From: Kalaharituber pfeilii
Taxonomy: Eukaryota > Ascomycota > Pezizomycetes > Pezizales > Pezizaceae
Assembly (NCBI GenBank): GCA_015179045.1
Contig: WHUZ01000013.1
Span: 496,001 to 560,000 of the forward strand
Direction of reading: 5' to 3'
DNA length: 64,000 nucleotides
Part shown: positions 56,630 through 64,000 of the stretch, one piece after another
Layout: the number at the start of each line of letters is the position of its first letter
Position numbering within the stretch: the stretch's first letter is position 1
Position numbers and translations under genes: made by a program
The notes under the pieces: generated by a model
Database searches by the model: none
Told to the model about the DNA's origin: nothing
The model's input: the letters and a program-made list of their open reading frames with translations, nothing else

Positions 56630-57349
56630 TAGAAGATAGCTTGAAAGCTGGAGAAGGTCAGGATAAGCTCAATGCAATGCACCACTATGAAAGCTGGTGG
56701 AGGAAGGAGAAGGAAGGCTTGCGAGTGAGAGAAGCAAGCACGGTCAATCAGAGACTGAAGAGAATAGAGGAGAGCCTTGTGAGTGTTGTAGTCAAGTTGG
56801 GAGTTGCCTCCGTTGAAGGAAAAGATGCAGCAAAGCGGAAAGAGGAGGAAGTCAAGAAGAGAAAGCGTGAGGTTGAGGCGAGGAGAGCAGCTGAGAAGGC
56901 TCTGGCAAAAGCGAAAGCGCAGGAAGAGAAGGATCGGACTCAACGAGAGAAGTCAGAAAAGGACACCCAAGAGACAGCGGACCGAGGCCTAGGAACTATG
57001 AGCATACTTTCCGTACTAGTAAAAGGTAGTCTTCTATACATCAAGTTGCATAATTTTTTTTTTCCCTATATGTAAATGCGGTGGGTAAGCACACGAACAA
57101 GCGCAAGACTGTTAGGTGCTACTAGCTAAGATACAGAAGGATCCTTGAGTGAGCGCGGAAGTTGAGCATGACTTTAGCGATCTCCTTACGATTGAGTTGA
57201 TTGTTACATTGCTACGCAAGATATCTAAAGATGCCATAAATCAGGAGAACGCTATGAGCGTGCGGTGCGTTGCACCTAATTCCACTACTCTACGCACTGG
57301 GTCCTCTGCTGGGAGGTCGCTGTGCAAAGGAGGAAGTAAAGGCAGTATC
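56630..57349 (+). other. Charged coiled-coil ORF of unknown origin
   Basis: Plus frame 56641-57075 reads GWRKEKEGL-like sequence, then NQRLKRIEESLVSVVVKLGV and a long Lys/Glu/Arg-rich helix (KRKEEEVKKRKREVEARRAA, EKALAKAKAQEEKDRTQREK). It may be the C-terminal tail of a transposon-encoded protein. The next frame from 57149 (MSAEVEHDFSDLLTIELIVT) runs without a stop into the half-LINE at 57350. Not recognised. Confidence 0.4.
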
Positions 57350-58121
57350 CCTAGTGCAATCACCGTCGTCTACTCGGAAGAACCATCACCGGAGGAAAGC
57401 ATTCCCACCGTCCACACGGTGGAAACCCAGACACCAATCCCGACAAGGAAAAGGAAAGGAAGACAGCCGTCAACGCAGGAACCATACGAAATCAAAAGAC
57501 GGCTGGACCAGAAAGAGGCAACGAAAATCGCAACCTCTCCTCCGGTCGGGACCCTGGGCAGCACCCCCGCCGCCACCACCACCACGCGACAACCCCCAGC
57601 CCCGACCCCCTCCCCCCCCCGTCCAAGTCCAAGACACACCAGAAAGCCAGCCGAAGCCACCAAGAAGACAAGCACACCCTCCCCCCCCCCAACTAACCCC
57701 AGCGCCACTACATCGAAGTACGGCGTTGTAATACACGGAATCGCCCTGAGAAAAGACCTGGGAAGAGTCCGGAAATGGTTGGAGGGAGGGAATGCGGAAC
57801 TAGGGAAGACAGTTGGTATCAGGTGGTTGAGAAAAAAGACATTGCTGCTGGAAGAAGGAAAAAAGACCAGTTCAGTTGTAGTGTACTTGGAGGAACACAC
57901 TGAAATAGACAGGGTTAGGCTAGGAGGGAAATGGCTGAGGACCAGCCCATACGAACAAGACAGAAGACGGAAGTGAAGGACGCTCTTGTTCTGTATGGAT
58001 TTTCTACCCGCATCATGTTTCAGATCCGCGGGCCCCACATGTATCTAAAGGCTACGTTCAGGTTTTTCTTTTCATCTTAATAAACCCTCGCCATAGCCCG
58101 TAGGGCGGCACGTGAGTAATG

Positions 58122-58155
<34 letters not shown>
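57350..58155 (+). mobile_element. Half-LINE copy B: truncated ORF1 plus family-1 tail
   Basis: TSD GGCAGTATC (57341-57349, 58156-58164; 9/9). ORF1 runs from the boundary to the stop at 57976: RKRKGRQPSTQEPYEIKRRL, a Pro/Thr-rich linker, then YGVVIHGIALRKDLGRVRKW, LEGGNAELGKTVGIRWLRKK, EEGKKTSSVVVYLEEHTEID, GGKWLRTSPYEQDRRRK and stop. No zinc knuckles and no ORF2. A UTR of about 110 bp shares CCCGCATCATGT, CCGCGGG, ACATGTA and TAATAAA with copy A and ends in CTCGCCATAGCCC/GGGCGGCACGTGAG and poly-A. The ORF is intact and better preserved than copy A, but it has no Met of its own near the 5' end. Confidence 0.85.
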
Positions 58156-58159
<4 letters not shown>

Positions 58160-58318
58160 GTATCAAGGAGCTGAGCAGAGGAGATTACTGAATGTGAGCG
58201 AGAGTTGAAGAGTTGTTTGATTGTATAGCAAGTGCAGACACCAATGTTAGAAAGACATAATTGTAGAAGGCTTGAAGGTAACGAATTGAGTTTGAATGGA
58301 GAAATGAATGAACAGTAG

Positions 58319-58872
58319 CGGTATTCAGATTAGACTGTCCCCATATTAAATGGAATCTGGCGGACAAACCAGTTTATCCGGTCTGTAGTCTGAGTACCCT
58401 CTTGTGAAAATCGGATTTTTTGTCAAATCTGAAACCAGTTTTGGGTCCAAAAATCCACTGGAGTTTATGCACGCGCAGTCAAGGTGCATCATAAGCGGTA
58501 TTCAGATTAGACTGTCCTCATATAAAATGGAATCCGGCGGACAAACCAGTTTATCCGGTCTGTAGTCTGAGTACCCTCTTGTGAAAATCGGATTTTTTGT
58601 CAAATCGGAAACTGGTTTTGGGTCCAAAAATCGACCGGAATTTATGCACGCCAGGTCCTGAATATTGCATCAAGGCCCGCAAGATGCCTCATATATATGC
58701 AGTTGTTGCAAAAATCCGACCGGGTTTATTTCGTGAAAAAACGCGAAAATAAACCAGTTTTACTCATGAAAAAACCAGATAGAATTTTGTATGAAGATGA
58801 CCGGATTTTCTGGACTTGATAAAATTCCGATATCAGGAAAATCTGGCCAGATTGTTCTAATCTGAATACTGC
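58319..58872. mobile_element. MITE with internal tandem duplication
   Basis: Ends CGGTATTCAGATTAGACTG and (complement) GCAGTATTCAGATTAGAAC, flanked by TAG (58316-58318, 58873-58875). The left 177 bp is duplicated in tandem (58317-58493 and 58494-58650), including the terminal motif, so the element has two left ends. Inside, AAACCAG/CTGGTTT and ATCCGG/CCGGAT motifs recur. Non-coding; superfamily not assigned. Confidence 0.7.
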
Positions 58873-59206
58873 TAGTGAATAGGAAAGATGAAAGACGAAG
58901 AGGAGGACGGTTATGAAAGATCAATGATGAATGATAATGAAGAAGGTAGAAAGAATGCCCTTCTTATACCAGTTGGTGCAGCATCACCATTTCTAAGCAT
59001 CTCCCACGCCCCTGGACTTACCCTCACCATGTGTATGTAACCCAGCGTTGCCTATAGCCATATGACCCTCGTGACCTGTGGCATCTGAGCCCAGCATCAG
59101 CGAGGTAATAGTACTTAGACGCGCCGCCTACCACACTTCATCAGGCCCTCTTAATGCATTGTGTCTTGCCTCCTATGCTACAGTAGTGGTTTCGTATGAC
59201 AGCGTC

Positions 59207-59233
59207 TAGCTGCAAGCGGGGTTAGGTACGTGC

Positions 59234-59265
<32 letters not shown>
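59207..59265 (+). repeat. Family-2 tail insertion
   Basis: TAGCTGCAAGCGGGGTTAGG, TACGTGCAATT, then about 30 A. The tail motif is altered (an extra GTAC). TSD unclear (GACAG on both sides at most). Confidence 0.65.
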
Positions 59266-59268
<3 letters not shown>

Positions 59269-59709
59269 CAGTTCAAAAACGGCTGACAATATGCAGTAAA
59301 CATTGGTGAGACTTAGCGACTCAAAATAAATATAACTGAATCATGCATAATGCAGTGAAACCATCCTAGTCAGTGTGTAACACTTCTGTATGGCAAATCA
59401 CCCATCGCAATGGGAAAGACAATTTAGCAACACATCATCAATGTCATCTTTACGGCTCGGTATGTCACAGAAAGCTTTCGTCGTATGTCGGTTACTTACA
59501 ACACGCGCCGTCCTGTGTAGCCAACATTATTTTATGGGTACTATCGCACTCGGTTCACGTCCTAGTGTGTTAACTGCGAATGGGACAATATTGATGACGA
59601 TTATGAGCGGAACGCAATGGAGAATATACACTCCTTGCTTCATGTCATAGTTCTCTGTATTCTGGTGCTACAAGAGGACGGTAATGAATTTTTTTGCTAA
59701 CCAAGTTCA

Positions 59710-59781
59710 GTTGCCCTGCCATGGCGAACAGCCGCAAGCGGGGTTACGAGTTTTTTTTTTTGAAAAAAAAGAAAAAAAATG
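59710..59781 (+). repeat. Micro-retroposon, family 2
   Basis: Short TSD AGTTCA (59704-59709, 59782-59787). Insert GTTGCCCTGCCATGGCGAAC, AGCCGCAAGCGGGGTTACG, then T-run and interrupted A-run. Confidence 0.75.
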
Positions 59782-59860
59782 AGTTCACTTTTCTAACGCT
59801 GTTTTAAAATGCGAATCAAGCAATTGTCAGCACATTGCCTCAATTCAAAGTCAAAGGAAA

Positions 59861-59918
59861 ACGTTTTTTTTTAAAAAAAAATTAATTTCTCGCATGCCGT
59901 CCTTGTGGGCTATGGCGA
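59861..59918 (-). repeat. Micro-retroposon, family 1
   Basis: TSD AAAGGAAA (59853-59860, 59919-59926). T-run and A-run, then TTAATTTCTCGCATGCCGTC, CTTGTGGGCTATGGCGA. Confidence 0.78.
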
Positions 59919-60060
59919 AAAGGAAAGTCGTACTTTGAAAGGAGAGCTGAGTAAGCGAGCTAGAGCACAGCGTGTGGAGACGGTGAATGGGACTAAAGAA
60001 TGTATTATTTTAGTCTAACTGCACCAGTTTAACGTGTTCAATTTGCGTGTTCATAACCCA

Positions 60061-60587
60061 GTTGGGGACGATCTATTCTATGCAAGCCAGGCTACGTGGT
60101 CTTGCCCTTGTGACACGCTGTGCAGACTACCCCGAAGAAATCCCGCGTCCAGCACCTCCTCCTGCGGCAAGCTGATTGGCTGGGTGGACAGCCTCTGAGC
60201 CCACCTACTGGCTTTGGTGTCAGAGTTGATATATGTGTTGGAACGTTCAAGAGATGTACAGAGGAACCAATGTGCAAGTGAAACTTCACGCACTTGCAAT
60301 GCAGATTGCAACACACTCAATCGATTATCTATACCTCTCCAGTTTCTGCTTTCTTCATAGATTCCAATTGATATTGTAGATCCTCAGATACAAGAGTTGG
60401 CAATTCACATTTCCTGGATCAAATTTATTGCCAAATTTATTATCCTCTCGGCTTTTGGCACTGACATATCGCTAGAAGATTTTGCCCTGGAGAGCGACAA
60501 AGAGTCATCGTAGGTGGGACCGCTCTATTCCGTTAGATACGAACTTGCACTCGACTGCAATTTGGCTCTATAACATCGACTGCGACT
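60061..60587 (+). promoter_or_regulatory. Upstream region of paralogue 3
   Basis: Duplicated with 43.9-44.58 kb. It has an inverted CCAAT box in CTGATTGGCTGGGTGGA near 60173, ACATATCGCTAGAAGATTTT at about 60464, GAGAGCGACAAAGAGTC at about 60493, then ATTCCGTTAGATACGAAC and CTCGACTGCAATTTGG just before the start codon. Confidence 0.6.
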
Positions 60588-62000
60588 ATGGCAGACCCGA
60601 TGTTTTCCTCACAAGCGGGTTTCACAGATCAAGAGGTGATTTATGAATTGGGTCGTAGAACGGTATGTCGATGGCTTCTTTGCAGTGTCCTTTAACCTTT
60701 TCTATTGAAATATTTGCAGAATTGTTATTTTCCTGAATGCCCATCAGTGTGTTCGATACTGCGCATAGGAAGCATGATCCGCTGATATCGGATTAGCCAC
60801 GATCACCAGTTCCACCACAATACCCAGGTTCAAGCACCCCAATGGAGCATACGGAGGGAAAATTCCCATCCTCCTCACACAGCTTTGGAGGTCACCTGCA
60901 GCACCAGCTTCCTGAGCCAGTCTACCTTCCACGTTCACTATCTTCATTTGCACCAGAGATGGCGTCTCCCCGACCCAGACCAGCACCTCTGCAGTTTCCA
61001 ATACCCATATTGGAATCAGCATCTCCCCAAGAAGGTCCTGAAGCAGTTGCGCCAACCTGGGTGTCAGGAATGATCCCCATCCTGCCACAGCATGCACAAC
61101 ATAATGCAGTCCCTAACTATTTCCCACCTGTCGGGCATAACCTGCAATCATCATACAATCAACCAAGTTCGCCATCATTCCCAGATCCGAGCTCTGAGCA
61201 TGCCAAATTTCCTCACATTCAAACCTTCAGTCCGGCATGGCCACCTCAAGTATCTCATTCCGCTGCACCACCTGCACCACCTGCTAATAATGAGAAAAAC
61301 AAGATACGCAAAATGAGAAGGTTCACATTCATTCTAATTGGCATTATTGTCTTCCTGATTATCGTAGGGGCAGTAGTGGGTGGGGTCCTGGGCGGCGTGG
61401 TATTGAAGAATCGAAATAAGAGGTAAATCTCCCTTTCCCATGTTGTTCTGAATCGTACGATACCTCATTCAGGGATCGCACGGTTTTTCTCGCATAATGT
61501 GATTTGACTAGGATCAGAAAAGCTATACAATTGGCTAACTCTCAACACTCAACTGGATAATTAGTGGCCAAAATGTGGACGATGAAGGGCCTGAAAACAC
61601 CACAACCATCATCGGTGTTACTACCACAACCACCACATTCACCACCGGCATTCCTACGACAAGCACCACCGATCATGACTGGGAAACGAGCAGTGAGGTT
61701 GAATTCACAGATACCGGATTAATAATAGAAACTGTCACCCGTACTGAAACAGAAACACTCACCATGCCTGGCTCCGAAACAAAAACACTTATCCATACTT
61801 CAATAACAATATTCACCATTACTCCTGATCCTGAAACAACAACAATTACTCATACTTCACTAGCAACACTCACCCTTCCTCCTATCCCCACAACAGAAAC
61901 ACGCACCATTACTGAAATGACAACGATCACAGTTAGCAATGTGTCCTTCTGGAATGCTGCACACCTCCGGCGGTCACAATACCAGTATCCTGTGAGTTGA
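60588..62000 (+). CDS. Proline-rich single-pass membrane protein, paralogue 3
   Basis: Three exons: 60588-60662, 60797-61422, 61565-62000 (75+626+436 nt; 378 residues). Introns GTATGT...TTAG (134 bp) and GTAAAT...TTAG (142 bp), same positions and phases as paralogue 2. N-terminus MADPMFSSQAGFTDQEVIYE, PRSPVPPQYPGSSTPMEHTE, a Pro/Ser-rich region, VSGMIPILPQHAQH. Basic KIRKMRR precedes the membrane segment (about residues 201-228, FTFILIGIIVFLIIVGAVVG), then KNRNKRSGQNVDDEGPENTT. Exon 3 is Thr-rich with TxTETxT repeats (ETVTRTETETLTMPGSETKT) and ends LRRSQYQYPVS without the PEPEPE and SKWSS repeats of paralogue 2, so the tails diverge faster than the N-half. No known function; possibly a wall or surface-associated protein. 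Confidence 0.88.
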
Positions 62001-62720
62001 GATAGCTCTCGAACAGGCTAAAATTGTAGATATAGCATGGGAGAATACTGTACATATAATTCAGCACCTAATTGGCATATTAGGCGGCAGGAATATTGCA
62101 AATTAGGTAGTGGGCATTTTTGAGGTACCCATATGTGAATATGCCCATATGAGGTCGTGAAGAACGTGATATATACTCTCTGATGGTTATTTTTGGATGC
62201 AGGAAGTTTTTCATGACGGTTGGCTTAATATAGATAGAGTAGCAAACTCAACGTTTGATGGAGCTTTTTTTTTCCGCTTATAATGACACATTTGATATTG
62301 CGATTGTCGAAACATAATATCCGTTACCGTTACCCGTGTTTGAGCTATTACTCGAACTATATCCGTTACCCGCATGTTTCTGCTACTAATGGATAGTTCT
62401 TTCTGTTGCTGTTTTGTTGGTTCATTGGTTGCTGGTCTGTTCTTTCATTCAACTAATACCCATGATGTACATTACGCTGCCATTATGTGAACGCCACAGT
62501 ACCAACTTTACGCCACAGCGCTTAGTTGCAAGCCACACATTCCGTGACTTTTGCACCTGCCTGATATGTTACACTTACCTGTCCAGTTATGGTTCTGCGG
62601 TCACGTCATGCAATGCTCATCATGTATATAAACCTGTTTGTCCTGCACATCTTCAATCAACAGACTTATTAGACAAAACGATACAGATCTTCTCTTTATT
62701 CTACGTGACGAAGCCCTCCT
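62001..62720. other. 3' flank of paralogue 3, no supported gene
   Basis: Contains a short array ATCCGTTACC...CCGTTACCCG near 62320-62370. A frame at 62414-62770 has no motif. Confidence 0.4.
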
Positions 62721-62774
62721 TTTTTCCTTTTTTTAAATCACATTACCCCGCTTGCAGCGCTAAGCCATGACAGG
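62721..62774 (-). repeat. Micro-retroposon, family 2 (54 bp)
   Basis: TSD GTGACGAAGCCCTCCT / GTGACGAAGCTCTCCT (62705-62720, 62775-62790; 15/16). On the minus strand: CCTGTCATGGCTTAGCGCTG, CAAGCGGGGTAATGTGATTT, then A-rich. Confidence 0.9.
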
Positions 62775-62933
62775 GTGACGAAGCTCTCCTGATCCTATGT
62801 GCGAGCCAGAATTCCGGGGTCGACTTTAGAACAGCGGTGGGATTGATATGAACGAGTGAGGGAGGTACGAGCATGACCATAGAATTCACCTTGAGATTGA
62901 GTTGACTGTAACTATAGTACGCAATAAAGCTAA

Positions 62934-62991
62934 TGCCCTGCCTTGGCGAGCAGCTGCGCGCGGGGTCACGTGACAAAAAAAAAAAAAAAAA
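62934..62991 (+). repeat. Micro-retroposon, family 2 (58 bp)
   Basis: TSD AATAAAGCTAA (62923-62933, 62992-63002; 11/11). Insert TGCCCTGCCTTGGCGAGCAG, CTGCGCGCGGGGTCACGTGA, C and A-run. Confidence 0.92.
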
Positions 62992-63307
62992 AATAAAGCT
63001 AAAGATATCCGTAGATAAGGACAAGATTTCGCGATAAGACAACATAACTGAATCATGCATGATGTAGTGTGAAACCATGCTAGGCCATGTGCAACCCTTT
63101 CGTACGCCAAATAACCGTTCCAATGGGAAACACAACTAAGCGACCAGTTGTGGGTATGATAGTGGTTGACCAAGCCACATCGTCTCTGCAGGTCAGCTTC
63201 ACGGTTTGGTAGGCTCCTTACAGGGCGTCCCATGAGATTGACCAGTGAAGGGCTATGTACAGGAATGAAACAAGTGCTATAGATACACGAACCGGTAAGC
63301 AAGTACA

Positions 63308-63470
63308 GTATACGCTCGATATAAGAATACTCGATATAAGAATATCTTCGATATGAGAATATGACCAGCCTGCCCCCATACAAATTAAGAATATTTTTGT
63401 TACAAGAATATTCTTAATTTTTTTTTGCTTAGTCATGTACATATTCTTATATTGAAGGTGCACTAATACT
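63308..63470. mobile_element. Short pogo/mariner-type MITE
   Basis: Left end CAGTATACGCTCGATATAAG with the motif CTCGATATAAGAATA iterated two to three times. Right end (complement) CAGTATTAGTGCACCTTCAA, TATAAGAATATG. The interior has a perfect-looking palindrome around AATTAAGAATATT / AATATTCTTAATT. The left flank ends in TA; the right flank does not, so the TSD is imperfect. Confidence 0.55.
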
Positions 63471-64000
63471 GTCTTTCACCACAACCCGACGTGCACCACG
63501 TCCCGACGCACGTTTTACACCAAAACTGACTGTGCGCGACAAACATATATCTCAATCACCAGAGCAGAATCTTGTACACCCTTTTCAGGGAAAATAAATA
63601 AAGGGTTATTCTTCACTTTTAATACCTCTATTTGCACTGAAAGACATTATGGTCAATTAATGGCACCATGAGTTCTTCATAGATGTCTTGGCATGCATTT
63701 ATATAGAATTCCCATTCAAAGGACACTGGAGGATAGGATGCACTACATCCTGTCAACGCTCACCATAATGGCTATAGAATTATGGTAGAGAGTCTCCCCA
63801 ACAAGCCTCTTGATAATTAGTGCTTTGACTGGCTTAATGTTGTTTAATGCCTAGTTCATACATCAAATTGCTGAAGCAACAAATACAGACAAGATGCTCA
63901 GGGATACGTATTGTATTGTTCTCACTTGTCTTGTATATGTGCCGGGCCATTCGTAACATCGTTCCAGTGGCCACTGGCCCGGACTACTCAACGGAACGCT
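63471..64000. other. No supported gene
   Basis: No open frame or repeat of note to the window edge. Confidence 0.4.

Larger units (their letters stand above)
58876..60060. other. Repeat-rich, no supported gene
   Basis: Short frames only. Contains three LINE-tail insertions listed separately. The frame at 59373-59650 has no recognised motif. Confidence 0.4.

Noticed and set aside
58317..58672. CRISPR-like direct repeats
   Set aside because: Only two units of 177 bp with no spacers, in a eukaryotic MITE.

Overview
The window looks like a transposon-rich stretch of a filamentous ascomycete genome. The genes have short introns (about 70-150 bp, one of 400 bp) with GT...AG ends, and they include a fungal CBM1 domain and the fungal ER protein Pho88/Snd3. 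The repeats are Tad1-like LINEs, copia relics and hAT/pogo-type MITEs. A Pezizomycete (truffle/morel-like) origin is my guess from repeat content only. Host genes sit in gene islands at about 9.5-26.8 kb, 44.5-46.1 kb, 51.3-51.9 kb and 60.5-62.0 kb. Most of the rest is layered transposon debris.

Genes supported by phase-consistent exon models: (1) three paralogues of a proline-rich, single-pass membrane protein family (9.6-10.3 kb minus, 44.6-46.1 kb plus, 60.6-62.0 kb plus) with shared intron positions and shared promoter blocks; (2) a three-exon, 565-residue protein that resembles fungal 2OG-Fe(II) oxygenases but lacks the metal and co-substrate ligands (11.2-13.1 kb); (3) a Sec14/CRAL-TRIO lipid-transfer protein (14.1-15.5 kb); (4) a GC-rich, low-complexity protein of unknown function with broken frames (19.1-21.2 kb); (5) PHO88/SND3 with a 14-nt first exon and a poly-C frame break (23.6-24.6 kb); (6) a small secreted CBM1 protein (26.1-26.8 kb); (7) a 151-residue coiled-coil protein (51.3-51.9 kb).

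The mobile fraction is the notable part. One LINE family ends in a conserved hairpin (core GCCATAGCCC...GGGCGGC, then ATTAATGAT and poly-A). Besides ordinary 5'-truncated copies with RNase H tails (2.8, 34.8, 39.2, 55.2 kb), the window carries many tiny insertions of only this tail. They have about 16-45 unique nt plus poly-A and are flanked by 7-16 bp target-site duplications. A second tail family (core GCGGGGTTACGTGAT plus poly-A) behaves the same way. Many copies start at the same 5' position, which suggests defined micro-retroposons rather than random truncation. Two further elements (7.0-7.7 and 57.3-58.2 kb) carry only a truncated ORF1 fused to the same tail, a half-LINE design. hAT-type MITEs with 8-bp TSDs and arrays of CAGGCC subterminal motifs occur at 3.6, 35.3, 50.3 and 54.6 kb. 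One sits in an older copia relic and another in a LINE relic, which gives an insertion order. A palindrome of about 1.9 kb lies at 52.3-54.2 kb.

Long stretches, especially 26.8-34 kb, 46.1-49.1 kb and 62-64 kb, contain no gene I can support with confidence. I saw no rRNA, tRNA or CRISPR array.
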